Part shown: positions 34,131 through 46,170 of the stretch, piece by piece
How the letters are laid out: each line of letters starts with the position of its first letter
Numbering within the stretch: the stretch's first letter is position 1
Origin: Brachionus plicatilis
Taxonomy: Eukaryota; Rotifera; Eurotatoria; Ploima; Brachionidae
DNA: 64,000 nucleotides
Assembly: GCA_010279815.1 (NCBI GenBank)
Contig: QEOQ01000663.1
Coordinates: 261,139-325,138, forward strand
Reading direction: 5' to 3'
The notes under the pieces: model-generated
Seen by the model: only the letters and a program-made list of their open reading frames with translations
What the model was told of the DNA's origin: nothing
Database searches by the model: none
Translations under genes and position numbers: made by a program

Positions 34131-36194
34131 GAAATCAAAATCAAAATTGCCTTAAATAAAAATCTAAAATTTAGTATGTTTAGATTTGATCAAAAGTAGA
34201 TTCAAATTTAATTTTTTTTTCCGCTTGAAAATTTTTTTATCTAGCTTTTAGGATTAAATGCAAATTGATGAATAAAATATGCTAAAAAATTTTATCAATA
34301 ATTGAATTTAATTATTTTTTTGGCAGAATTCAACACATAGCATAAAAACAAAACAAAAAATTCCAAAACATTTTTTAAAAGTTAAATTCTATCGAAATTT
34401 AAAATCGGTTAATATTTTCTGAAAAATTTTGCAAGCAAAAATTTTATTTCTATTTATTTACTTTTCTACATTTGACTCCTTTAAAATGTGAACTAATCGG
34501 AAATTTCTAATACATTTTTATTATTTCTAATATATTTTTAAGTTTCAAGGAATCCAAATATATAATCAAAAGTTTAAACTTAATTTAAAAACTTCCGAGT
34601 AAAATTCGATGTTAACATCATCGCTAACATTTTTGAAATATTTAAATTTTACATTAAAAAAAAAACCTAAAAAATATTAAAAGAAAGAACTAATAATTAT
34701 AGAGACCTTAGAAACAAGTAATTAGGATAATTATCTGTTTGAATCTTTATTTTAATTAAAAAAAAAAACTAATAAAAAAGAAATTTTAAATTTTTTGATA
34801 TCGTCGCACACCCTTTCAATAGTTTTATGAAAAAGGAAATAATTTACTCTTTTTTATTACAAAAATGCAAAAATAATAGATAGAACTAATAAAATTTTAA
34901 AAATTCGACAATGTTGCTAGCAGTTCAATACAACTAAAATTTTAAAGATTAAATCAATAAAATCATTACTTTAATTGAAAGAATAAAAAAAATCAAAGAA
35001 AAATCTTTTATTTTATGAATAGACTCCCATTTATCCGAATATAATTTAATAAATTTTTAATACATGTTTTCTTAATCATTTTTTTATCTGTAAAATCTAA
35101 ATGAATTCTTTATATTGGCATCTTGAAGTTTAGGATCAAAAAAATCAGATCAAAAAGTAATTTTTTTTAAAACTTTTGAATGGTATTTGATTAAATCTTT
35201 CTGCAAAATGCTAAACAATGCAAAAAACATGCTGAATATTAGAATAGACTCTGCAAAAACTCTGCAATTAAATTGCGCAGTTGAATTAAACACTTTTTAA
35301 TGACATGCATTTTCCTGCATAATTGCAGAGTTTTTGCATAACCTATTCTAATATTCAGCATGTTTTTTGCATTATTTAGCGTTTTGCAGAGAGATTTAAT
35401 CAAATACTATTCAAAAGTTTTAAAAAAAATTACTTTTTGATCTGATTTTTTTGATCCTAAACTTCAAGATGCTTTTATATTATGGTTCGTAAGTAAAGCT
35501 TTTAAAATTAAGAATTTCATTTAAAAAAATGAAACTAAGGGTTTCAAAAGACGTAGTTTACGAATCAAAAATGAAAAATTAGAAATTTAGATAGTACACA
35601 CATTTAGAAGTTTTGAATTTCTTGAACATTACTAAAAAAATTTAGATCTTATTCATTAAATCGGATTGCTAAAATGTAATTGCTATTTGATTAGTAATAG
35701 GTTTAAAAAAGTCTATTATTTTATTAAATTTATCAAATTTACCTTCGTAATCAGCATAAATTTAGTTCTTTATTAAAAAATTATTAAATTTTGAACAATA
35801 TTAATTGAAAACTAAAGAACATTTAATATCAAGTTCGTTGCGTATTAAATAAAATGTGAAAGCACCAGCACGTATAGATTGGATCTTTTGGACTTAAGCT
35901 AATATTCAATCTTATTCATTTATCATAGTATGAGCAGGATTTAATGATAGATAGAAACTTTTAATTTTTTATTTTTATATCATCATTTTCAAAACTAACC
36001 TGACCAGTCGTTCTACTTTTAAAATAGACCTAACTACTTTATCTAAATTGTTTTTTATATTTCATTTTTGGCTAAGTTCAATTATTTGCTCAAACTCTAA
36101 TCGAATAAAATCTACATTTTTCTAAATTTCTTTATTATTTGATAAAAGTCAAAATTTCAAAAATAAAATTAATTCCAGTATTTAGCCACAATTT
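34131..36194. other. AT-rich spacer between TPR-TIR gene and sulfotransferase
   Basis: AATAAA just after the TPR-TIR stop (about 34156) may be its polyadenylation signal. The fold-back element at 35117-35472 occupies part of the stretch. No gene seen in the rest. Confidence 0.5.
35117..35472. mobile_element. Approximately 355-bp fold-back MITE, same family as 16781-17130
   Basis: The left arm starts GGCATCTTGAAGTTTAGGAT and the right arm ends ATCCTAAACTTCAAGATGC. The arms are nearly perfect complements for over 140 bases, making this the best-preserved hairpin in the window. Flanks ctttatatt (35108-35116) and ttttatatt (35473-35481) agree at 8 of 9 positions, a probable 9-base target duplication. 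The core contains CTCTGCAAAAACTCTGCAAT, shared with the 16.8-kb element. Confidence 0.85.
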
Positions 36195-37236
36195 TTAATT
36201 ATCGTAAATAAAATTAACTTTAAATTTTAAATTTTTTTCGACCACAGCTTCTATTCTTTTTGACATTACTTCATCAAAATAATTTTTCCAATCTCCAATT
36301 TCTCCTTTACGAAAGAAGATCAAATCAGATTTAAAAATTTTCGAATGTCTTGAGTCATCTTTGAATGTTTTTTCAGCCTCTTTCATTTTCTTAAAAGAAG
36401 TTGATTCAATCAAAAACTCGATTTCAGATTCATTTAAATTTTTTCCCAAAAATTCACCTAAAGATTTTATTGTTTCATTTGGTTTCTAAAATAATAATCA
36501 TCAAAATTATTTTAAAATAAATACCTACTCGATAAATTCTACCTTAATCAAGTTTTCGTAAATCACTAAAAAAGTATTCGGGAGAGTAACAAACGAATCC
36601 ACATGCGACCACCAAGGACCATACCATGCTGGAGATAATTAAAAAAATTAAGTAACACTTTATTTCATTTAATTTTGATTATTCATTTTACTTTTTCCTT
36701 CCTCAAAAATGTCAACCAAATCTTCTAACTCTCCTGTAAATTCGTCTCTTACAAGTTTCCTATAAAAATGGAAGGTCGACACAAGCATGTCTTTAGGATT
36801 TCGAAGAACATAAATTTTTTTTATATTTTCCGATTTGATCTCTAAAGGTAAAAATTGCAGAGGCAAATGATTTATAAAAAGTCTGGGAGAATCGGCATCA
36901 TCAATAATCTTGGTTGAAACTCCTGGATCAAGCCATATGAATTTCTTGTCTAAATTTTTTTGCGAACTTTCAAAATCTAAATTGTGAATTATCAGCCATA
37001 CAAGTTCATTAGTCCAAGTGGTTCCTTTAAAATTTAATTATTTAAGAACAAAAAAAAATTTTAAAACCTGATTTTGGAAAGCTTGATATAAAAATATCAT
37101 CATCTCTAAGCTTAAAACACTTTGAATTCGACAAATTTTTTACTCCATTTGGTAAATAAACACCATCGCGAATTTTCATGCCATATTTGGTCCCCTTTAC
37201 CTCCACTTGATCAAAACTTTCAGCCTCAACATCCAT
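36195..37236 (-). CDS. Cytosolic sulfotransferase (SULT family), 4 exons, 292 aa
   Basis: Transfers sulfate from PAPS to alcohol, phenol or amine groups on small molecules, in the cytosol. Exons in transcript order: 37236-37068, 37024-36692, 36628-36543, 36485-36195, total 292 residues, the normal SULT length. The 5'-phosphosulfate-binding loop FPKSGTTW spans exons 1 and 2. The 3'-phosphate-binding region reads IYVLRNPKDMLVSTFHFYR. WYGPWWSHV and the C-terminal FFRKGEIGDWKNYF (the RKGxxGDWK signature) follow. The catalytic-base His is present in FINHLP. No signal peptide or membrane segment, so this is the cytosolic rather than the Golgi type. The substrate cannot be read from the sequence. 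Confidence 0.95.
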
Positions 37237-38309
37237 TTTAATTTTGTTCTATCAAACTCGCCAAAAAATCTAAAAAATTCTTATCATTTTTAAAATATTA
37301 TAATTTAGTTTTTGTTTCTTAAAAATTTTTCAGTTACTAAAGAAAAAGCATCAAAATTTAAAAAATGTAATAATTTATATTTTAATTACCATTTAACTTT
37401 GATAATGTAATCCAGTACGATAAGCTAAGACATCTCTTAGGTTTATGACTTAAAGAAATCAAAAGTATTATGCAGTATATATTAGGTAAATGATATAGCT
37501 ATTCATCATACTAGAAATGGCTTCGTTTTATTTTTAATTGTGAAGTTGAATTAATTATAATAGCTGCATGTTAAAATAAAGTATTTTGCTGCATCCAAAA
37601 AACTAAATTCCCTTTGGTAAGTTTTTTGAAACTCACAATAAATTAATTGATATTTGAATTATTCTTGTTTTTAAAAAATCTTAATTAAAATCTAAGTTCT
37701 TATTATATTCTTTTATTAAAAAATATGAATAAAACTTGAAGAGTGTTTAACGATAAAGTAAATTTTCTTGCCAAAGATTTGACTTTGATTCGAATAATGT
37801 AAAGTAAAGTACGAAAAAAATTTAATATATAATAATAAAATAAAACTTTTATTTTTTCAAATTTACTTTAAGTATCGTAATTATCAAAATTTACTTGTTA
37901 TAAAAATGTATCATAGCATATACATTTGCTACACATAAAAGTATAAGAGTTTTGGCTTATTTTAGCTTATTTCACTTTTAGTGTTTGAAAGATTTAAAAA
38001 AACGACACAGACCGAACATCCATACAAATTTTAATTAACTAATGTGATTTATAATAGTCAGCATCGATTTAGAGGGTCTTTCCTTTTTCTGACCAAGAAA
38101 AAATTAAATTAAGTTTGAGAAATTTATTAAAAAATATTTATAAAATCTAACATTTAATGTGATCTTGAGCAGCATTTTTTAAAATAGGAATATATTAAAA
38201 TGTAACAACAATATGTTAAATTTCACATATAAAAAGTTAAATTGACAAGTTGATGTATTTATTTGTCTTAGAAAATAGATTTCATTAAAAAATATTAAAG
38301 TAGCTCAAA

Positions 38310-38440
38310 AAACATTCAACGTCACATTAAATTATTAGTTGTCACATAAATTATTAAATTTTACATTAAAATATTGGTTATCCCATAAAACACTAAATGT
38401 CATAATAAAATATTAACTATTACATAAAATTAAACGTCAG
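38310..38440. repeat. Degenerate approximately 22-25 bp minisatellite
   Basis: Units of the form GTCACATTAAATTATTA, GTCACATAAATTATTAAA, TACATTAAAATATTGG, GTCATAATAAAATATTAAC, TACATAAAATTAAACGTC follow one another with a period of about 22-25 bases. Similar words appear further left near 38150-38220. Confidence 0.5.
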
Positions 38441-39373
38441 AAAAAGTCACAGAGTTATTGAGACATTTGAGTCTACATTTGAGTCTCTGGGCACAGGCAA
38501 ATTATAAGCAAATTTGCTTAATGCAGGAAAATAGGTCTGCAAAATACTCTGCAAAAAAATATTATCTGCATTTTGCACGCCATTAAAACCAGTAATTTAA
38601 AATTAATAAATAACCTATCTAGTACATCTGCAAGGCTCAAACGAATGCAAATCAATTGTTTTAAACGGCTGTTAAACAACAAATTTAGAAAAACATTAAA
38701 GGCTCATTAAATAATTTTTCTTTGCAAATAGAACATCTTTTTTCAAGTTTTTTTCATTTTTTAAGTTTTTTTTTTAATTCAGAATTTTTATTAGATAATT
38801 AATAATTTGTTTGACGATTTTTATAACTTTAATAATCAATAATTAAATTTATATTTGAAACTTCATGCAGCGCCGCTATTTTTAAGTGGAGCTGAGCAAG
38901 TAGTCGGAGAATCAGCCTCTGCCATAGACTTAAATAAATAAATAAATATATGTCGTATTTTAGTTTTAGATTCAGTTTTGGTTTTAAATAAAGATTTAGA
39001 ACTGGAAACTCTCTTTTAATTTTATTTAATAGTGTCACTCTATTGGTCTATGAAATAGTACCATTTAGTTGACAAGATTCTTGATAAAATTTTCCAAACG
39101 AGATTAAATCTCGGTTATTTTTATTTCAATTGATTAGTTATAATGATATTATTTCATATTATTTAATTAATAAATTCAAGAATATATTAAAATTGATTTA
39201 AAAAAAGAGTTTTGACCAGAATTATTATTTAAATATTTGAGCAAAATAACTAATAATTACTCATTTTAAAAATTAATATTTAGTTTTCAATATCAATAAT
39301 TTTTTTCAAATTTTTAGAATTTTTTCTATAAACAAAAAATTTTTTAGAATTATTTTCGCACAATTTAAAAATA

Positions 39374-39534
39374 ACGTATTCCTTCGTTCGATTATGCTGC
39401 ACCATAAATTAAGCTACCAGCTTTTGGACCATTCACCAAAGTACATCTCACCCATACTAAAATATTCTTAATTTAATGTTTTAATTTGTATGCTTTAGCT
39501 TGTAGTGCAGCATAATCGAACTGGGGAATGCGGT
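39374..39534. mobile_element. Approximately 160-bp short inverted-repeat element
   Basis: Left end ATTCCTTCGTTCGATTATGC..GCAC and right end GTGC..GCATAATCGAACTGGGGAAT are inverted repeats of about 28 bases with three or four mismatches. The centre is unrelated AT-rich DNA. No clear target duplication. A MITE of a family different from the fold-back hairpins. Confidence 0.6.
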
Positions 39535-39877
39535 AAATTAGCAAATAAATTTTCAATTTTCAAGTCAAACCATTTTTTTCCATTTAATATTTGACTCTTA
39601 ATATTTTATAATTATATTTAATTTTAATCTTACTATTTGTTTAATTAAAGCTTATTCGTAAATACTAAAGATAAAAGATCAATTTTTACGTTTAACACAG
39701 AACCATATGACCACGAAATAAAGCGTAGCCATTTAAGTTTAGTATAATTTAAAATATTCAAAATGAACACATCTTATTAATTAACATGAATAAAAAGTTA
39801 AGTTTTTTGTGAAATTTAATTTCAATTTTCAAAACTTTTTATGCTCAAAATCTAACCAAATATTTAAAAAAATTAAA

Positions 39878-41605
39878 ATGACAAATGAGCCAAAAAAATT
39901 AAAGTTGGATCTATCATCGGTAGTTATTTCTTAAATTAATCATAAAAAATTTTTTTTATATAAATTATACAAGATTGTGAGCTTAAAAGCTGAACTTCTA
40001 TTTAAACAGGAAGAATTTAAACAAAAAAAACAATCTGTGTTGGAAATTAAAGATGTTTATGAGACAAATAAAGTATTCTAATATTTTTGATTAAATTTTA
40101 ATTTTTAATCTATTTTTTGACAGACTCAATCAAAATGGGGCAAAAAGAAAGAAGTTAAAGTCCAACCTTCGACTTCAAAAGATGAGAAGAAACAAGGTGA
40201 AGAAAATAGCGAAGAAAAATTATTAGAAAAATCAAGGTATTTTTTTTGATTAAATCTAATCTAGTCAAATATGTTTTTCTAATAGAAAAATGCTTGAATC
40301 AAAAGCAAAGTATTATGAAGAAGTGGTCAGTGGTAAAAAATTGACAGGTAGATTGGTTGGATAACGGCTAAATATTGTTATTTAATGATAATTATTTAGA
40401 TGAGGGAGACGAAGAAATATTTCTAGTAAATTTTGACCAAAAAGTAATAGAAGAAACACAAGATGATGAATCGGCAGCTGAAGAGTAGGATAAAAAAAAA
40501 CATAATAAAAATATTTTCTTATTTAATTTATTTATTTATTTAATATTAAAGGTTAAAATTTAAACAAAATTTGAATGAAGATGAGTATAATAAAATGCTT
40601 AAAGAGAAATGGGAAACAGAATTAATACAAAACTTAGAAAAAGAAACCATACATTATCAAGACATTCGATATAATGGTAATTCACTAAATATATTTTGTG
40701 AAGACCAACTTCATATTTTTTAATTTTTCAATTAGAAATTAGAAATATGGGAGTCGGAAATTACCAGTTTTCTCGAGATGAAGATAAAAGAAAAATTCAA
40801 ATGGAATTTTTCAAAAAAATTGAAAAAGAAGTTCGCTTCCATAAAATTAAAAATAATTATTGATTGACTAATTTTGATTTTCAGAGTAAAACAAGAAGAG
40901 TTTTCAATGAAATTCATAAACTCAAACGTGAAAAAATTCTTGTTGATCGATTATCTAAAGTAAAGCAAAAACGACTTCTTAAATTTGGTTATTCTTTAGG
41001 GCAAATTAAAGGTAAATTAATAATAATTTGTGAAACTGTAAGTGTTTTATTAAAAAAAATCAGAATTTTGTGTAGAGTTCGAAAAAGAAAATGAAGAAAT
41101 AGACAAAGAAATATGTCAACTGGAAAAATTATTGGAAGATCCCAATTTATTAGATTCGAAAAATGAATCAAATGAAGATTTAGAAAATAATGAATTCAAT
41201 AAACCCAGCATTCAAAGACCTATTTTGGAACGAGAATGGGACAAACCAAAATTGAGTAACCCGAGAAACTTTTAGAAAAAGATTATTTTTAATTATAATT
41301 TCTTAACAGAGGAAAAAATGTGGACCAGACATGTTGACAAGCTACGTAAAGAAAGAAACAAAATGTTTGCCCCACCAGAGTCGTATGTATCGGGTCAAAA
41401 GAAAAAGAAAAAATCAAAGACAAAAATTCACAAAATTCAAGAAAAAGAAATTGACCGTGAGAAAACTGCAACTCAAACAGAACCACAGTTTTCGTTCAAC
41501 TTTCCGTTCCCACCTCCACCAATTCCGCCCCCTGGTGTGTTTTTCCCCCCATTTCCTCCGATTCCAACAATGGCTTTTCCGTTTCCACCTCCATCAACAT
41601 CTTAA
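39878..41605 (+). CDS. CCDC174: CCDC174 orthologue, 10 exons, 407 aa
   Basis: Coiled-coil nuclear protein linked in vertebrates to the exon-junction complex factor EIF4A3. Exons: 39878-39919, 39974-40072, 40124-40236, 40286-40347, 40400-40484, 40552-40676, 40736-40830, 40885-41011, 41076-41255, 41310-41605, with an open 407-residue product. Recognisable landmarks in family order: SLKAELLFKQEEFKQKK, LLEKSRKMLESKAKYYE, EIFLVNFDQKVI, the strongly conserved HYQDIRYNEIRNMGVGNYQF, a charged helix, REWDKP, W..HVDKLRKER and FAPPESYVSGQKKKKK. The C-terminus is an unusual Pro/Phe-rich tail (residues about 365-405) that I do not associate with vertebrate CCDC174. It converges on the Tudor gene, with only 196 bases between stop codons. 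Confidence 0.93.
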
Positions 41606-41801
41606 AATCTAAAAATAATAGAAAAATAAGTGCAATTTTTTTAATTTTGGTATCAAGTTTATTTTTTAATTTACAAAAAAATAACATTTTTAATAAATGG
41701 TCTAAGAAAATGCAAAACAATTAATTTTCAAATCATTTTAAAAAAAAAATTGGTGAAAAAAAACCGAGATTAAAAAAAAATGGAATTAAATTATTCAAAA
41801 T

Positions 41802-44800
41802 TTAATTTTTGGGTAGGGCATATTTAGCCTGCACCATTGCATTACTCAATGAACCAATTGAGCTTTCAGTTATTTCAACTTCAAAAGAATTTTCTTCAGA
41901 ATTGAATTTTATTATTGACGACTCAAAGACTTTTTCTTTATCAGCTAGTTGATAAAAGTAATTTTTAGCTTCATTCGACCACACATTTCCTTGATTGCAC
42001 TTAATATCTGCTAATTTAGCTTTAATTGCCATTGACTGAAGTTCGCTAAACTTTTTGGTAATTGAAAATAAATTTTTTATTTTAACCGCATCGTAGTGTC
42101 CATCGTCGATAAAAAAAACTTTAGCCTTTTTTAAAAATTCTTAAAACGGTGCTTATAAAGAAATAAAAAATTACATAATTGTGTATCTTCCCACAAAATT
42201 GGACTCTAAAGCATTCAAGATCCTCATTTTGGTACACATAAATGCAATTTTTTGTAAGTGAATCAACTTGATATTTTTCTGACTAGTAAAAAAAAATTTA
42301 TATTATGATTATTTGAAAAATTTGAAAAAAATAACTTTTTTTATATAAAAATTTTTCATATTTTCTTTTAGTTCGTCCAAAAATTTGGAAAGACAAACAA
42401 GATTGATCTAAAATTAAAAAAATTAATTATTTAAGAATGAAAAAAAATGATTACAATTTGAATTTTATTTAATATGAGTAGAAGTAGCAATAATAACTGT
42501 TATTTTTTAATTATAACTAAACTGTTAATTTAAGATCCGAAAAAAATTTTAAAATATCCTATAAAATAAAATGCTTCCTTACAACAATATTTCATGTATG
42601 GTTCGCACTAAAGCATTTTCTGAAATTGACTTTTTCGACCACAAATTCCTATTTTGCAAATATGGAATTTTAGGAAAGCTAATTTTATAGGGGGGTGAAA
42701 AGAATAATTTTTTTGGCTGCCCCATCTCAAAGTTTATGGTGAAAAAAGTCCTTAAGAAAATATTTTTCAAATTAAAAGTAAATTAAAAATAAAGATAAAA
42801 ATTTTTTGATTTTTATTAAATTATGGAAAATATCAAATTTAAATATTTCCAATCTTGAATTTGATAAGTTCTGTATCACCATTCATTTCAAGAAAAATTC
42901 AGATATCTTTTCAAATTTTTAAATTTATTTAGGATGGTTAAGAAATTACAAAAATTACGTACAATTTTAATTCAATTTGCCTTTTTAATCACAAAAATTT
43001 AATACAGAGATTTTTTACATTATAATTTTACGATTATACTCGCTTAACATATTACCGCATTTAAATTTTTTAAGAAAAAAGTGCAAATTGAAAATTAAAT
43101 AAAAATTTTACTTTGCCGAAAAGGATTCAATATGAAAGATTTCAAGAATTAAAATATTTAATTTAATAATACTTACAACAAAATCAAATGGATTATTTAC
43201 ATATTTAAAGTAAACAAAAGCTTTACTAGGCATGTTCGCCTCTCTAAAGTCAAACTTATTAATGGTTACAACATCATCATCTAGACTTTGGTCTTCAACG
43301 GGACTTTCTACTTGATTGTTGTTATTTAAATCGATTTTATTGAAATTTTCTACTATTTGATCTTCAATTGGCGATAATGTATTTACCATTATTGTCTCCT
43401 CATTAAAAGTGGTAATAAATTCAATCGTAGGTATTCCAGTTGGATTAATATGTGTGATTTTGAATTTACATTTAACATTATCAAACCATAAATTTTTGAA
43501 ATAATCATATTTTGAAGCAGTGCTAAGCAAAGTGCACGGAAAACACTTAATTAATTATAAAAATTTCAAATTTGATTTTTAAATAGTGAATTTTTTACTT
43601 GATATGGAAGACTTTTATATAAAGCAAATTGTTCGGGTAAAACGCACAATTCGTTCAGTCCAACAAAATCTTTATTTCCAAAGTCCACAAAAAGAACGAA
43701 TAACTTTATTTTTTAAAATAAAAAAACAATAAAAAAATATCATTTATATAACTTTACTTCATTAGTCTGCTTTTTTTCACGTATGTACTTAACTCGGTAC
43801 CAGTTAGAATCGACAGAATATCTGGCACAAAAAATCTCATCATTGTTAAAGCAATCACTGAAAATCTTTAATTTAGCCTCTTGGTTAAGATATTTTAAAC
43901 TTGTTTTATTATTTTCATCGTCAAAAAAATTATTCAATTGATGTGAATATAAAGTAAAAAATTGATTTTCCGGATTTTCTAGATATATCAACTTGGATTC
44001 AAGATCAATGTATGTTATAGCTGTTTCAATAAATAAATCCTATCAAAAAATTTTTATATACAATTGGTAAAATTAAAAATTTCACTTACTTGAATAGGTC
44101 TGTATTTAATAAAAATATTAAAATTTTGCATCAGTTGATCGTTCATACATTTATTTTCAGAATTAAATAAGTTTATTTTAAGAGGATTACTTCAAAAATA
44201 ATTTAATTAGATATTTTTTTGGACTTTTTATTGTTACCTTTGAGTTTTTCTGGCAATTAATTTTTTATTGCAAATTTCATTTTTAATTTGTTCTTGAAGA
44301 TAAAGATTTTGACAGAAAATGTCGAATTTTTCCATTTTGGCCTTAATTGCTTGGAACTTGACAGTCAAAAATTGTTCATCAATTTCATAAAGATTGTTGA
44401 TTGAATACATTTTGGTATTTCCTTCATCCAAATGAAAGCACTCAGTCTTTTTAATTTCCAGTTATTAAGAAATTTTTCAATTCAATGAATTAAATTACTT
44501 GATCGGCATTAACATTTTTTATTTGTACTCTTAGATATTTTAGACCATTAAATGCAATGCAGACATTATCTTTATCCAGATAATTAGGTGGCGCTTTTCT
44601 TGATTTAATATAAAATTCATTCATAGTTCTAAACATTTTATCATAATTTTCCTATTCAAAAATAAAATAATATTTTTAAAATAAAATTTTAAAATTATTT
44701 ACGGAAAAATTTTCTGATACAAGTCTTATGTAAATATGCTCACAGTCAAGCACATGTGTAACAAAAACTTGATGTTCATTCAGAAAATATGCAGGGTTCG

Positions 44801-45432
44801 AAATGGTCAAACTATCAATTAAATCTTGGCTAATTTTTGATGGCACTGGTAAGTCAAATTCACTGCATTTAATATTTGGATCAAAGCGAACAGTTTTTGT
44901 TGTTTGAACAGGTGAATTCGAATGCAAATGCTGAGGCGATTTATCCTTCATCCGACCATAAAATGGTTTAGGGTTATAGAATTGACGATATCCTTGAAAT
45001 GGCCTGTATCTAGGAGAAATGGTGCGATTATTTTTGACAGGCTTCTTTTTTTTCTTTGATTTTTGCCCACTAACCAAACTACGCAAGCTGGACAGTTCTG
45101 AATCAATGACTGGCTGTACTGCTGGTTCATTAGTAAATTTATCGCTTAAAATTAATTATTTATTTTTAGATATTTCTATACTTAAAAAAGTTACGTAGTA
45201 ATTTTGAATTTGTCAGGCTGAGATTCTAAGAATTCCAGTATAGAATTAAAGCCTAAATTTTTGAAAGGAATAGCTGTTCCAGTCATGCTTTTAAAATCAT
45301 CTGTAAAAGATAAGTTTTTTCAGTTTCGTTTCACAGAAAATTATTTTTACTTGATAACTGTCTAAATGGAGTTGGTCCTTTTTCGGACGAACAAATCGCC
45401 CTTATCATCATAACCGTTTCATCGAGATTCAT
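41802..45432 (-). CDS. LOTUS-domain multi-Tudor protein (TDRD7/TDRD5-like), 12 exons, 783 aa
   Basis: Likely germ-granule protein of the piRNA/mRNA-regulation machinery. Exons in transcript order: 45432-45351, 45300-45195, 45144-44703, 44651-44499, 44446-44238, 44189-44090, 44039-43758, 43703-43599, 43545-43177, 42407-42336, 42282-42175, 42125-41802. Residues 1-62 form a LOTUS/OST-HTH domain (IRAICSSEKGPTPFRQLSNDF, IPFKNLGFNSILEFLES). A basic linker with KSKKKKKP follows. Three Tudor modules come next, marked by CFHLDEGNTKMYSINNLYEI, then WYRVKYI plus LFVDFGNKDFVGLNELCVLP, then CFRVQF plus VFFIDDGHYDAVKIKNLFSI. TDRD7 proteins usually have three LOTUS plus three Tudor domains and TDRD5 one Tudor, so one LOTUS plus three Tudor is intermediate. 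The 769-base intron (42408-43176) contains a retrotransposon-like fragment. Confidence 0.88.
42598..42690 (+). pseudogene. Short reverse-transcriptase-like fragment in Tudor-gene intron
   Basis: The plus strand encodes MVRTKAFSEIDFFDHKFLFCKYGILGKL, antisense to the host gene. KAF..ID..DH..L...YGI.G resembles the conserved KAFDxxDHxxLLxKLxxYGIxG segment of non-LTR reverse transcriptases, with a small insertion. It is short and isolated, so this is tentative. Confidence 0.35.
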
Positions 45433-45883
45433 TTTTAAATTTTGCTAAAATTTTTAAAAACATACAATTTAATATTTAATTCTTAAGCGTTTTTTTAGTT
45501 CTTTATACTTAAAACACAGCAATCTGAGCATTATTTTTGTCTTCTTTTTAACAAAATAGCTTTTAAGGTTTTGTGAAATTCAGTACAAAAGAACAGGACA
45601 AAACTATTAAATATCTTGATATACTTTCTCTTCTTTAAAAATTAGTTTCTTATGATATTCTATTTTTTTAAACTAAATATAGTCCAAGAGGCCATAAAAG
45701 ACAGTAAAAGGATTGAAAAATGATCAGAAAAAAGCAATAATTACTGTAAAAATAATTCTACATTTTGCTTTACTTTTCAATAGTTAATTATAAATTTTTA
45801 ATTTAATAAAAAAAATAAGTTTAGTTGCAAATTATTTATTATTGAAATTTAATCAATATTGAAGCATATTTCTTTTAGACAAC
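45433..45883. other. AT-rich spacer with a solo hairpin-element terminus
   Basis: At about 45569-45606 the sequence GGTTTTGTGAAATTCAGTAC followed by AAAAGAACAGGACAAAAC matches the terminus of the neuroglian-intron element (6918-7280). The matching opposite arm is not seen nearby, so this is a broken copy. Confidence 0.6.
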
Positions 45884-46060
45884 ATGACTGCAATTGACAG
45901 TTTCTCAAGTTGGTTTCACTTTGGTCAAGTAACATTTCAAGTGCTTGCTAACTTGGTATTCGCCATGGACTGGGTCTGGAATTTATCTGAGGACGACGGA
46001 GATCCCATTAATCCATCATTTTATAGGTCAAGTCTCGTGAGTAGGTGGCACATAGTCTGA
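45884..46060 (+). CDS. Small orphan reading frame or isolated 5' exon
   Basis: An ATG at 45884 opens 58 codons with a base composition more G+C rich than its surroundings. The product has a hydrophobic stretch (QVTFQVLANLVFAMDWVW) followed by an acidic NLSEDDGDPINP. A pyrimidine-rich TTCTTTTAG acceptor lies just before the ATG, and a strong donor (CTC|GTGAGT at 46036-46041) lies inside. It may be an exon of a larger gene whose other exons I cannot find. I do not recognise the protein. The SmD2 relic begins about 110 bases downstream but is not obviously continuous with it. Confidence 0.3.
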   Translation: MTAIDSFSSWFHFGQVTFQVLANLVFAMDWVWNLSEDDGDPINPSFYRSSLVSRWHIV

Positions 46061-46170
46061 ACACGCTGGCAAAGCCTAAAAGACCAATGTAAATTTTCAG
46101 TCTGAATAAAAAATTCAATTACTTAAGATTTGAATGTTAGACAGTTAATTTTATTTTTTTGGTTATTTAG

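Larger units (their letters stand above)
37237..39877. other. Repeat-rich spacer between sulfotransferase and CCDC174
   Basis: Both flanking genes point away from this 2.6-kb stretch, so it should contain two promoters. It holds a degenerate tandem repeat (about 38310-38440), a region with CTGCAAAATACTCTGCAAA words (about 38500-38560, possibly a decayed hairpin element) and an inverted-repeat element at 39374-39534. No gene seen. Confidence 0.5.

Noticed and set aside
42579..42770. Minus-strand 63-codon frame in the Tudor-gene intron
   Set aside because: Low-complexity Phe/Lys/Ser translation; the plus strand of the same DNA gives the more meaningful reverse-transcriptase-like fragment.
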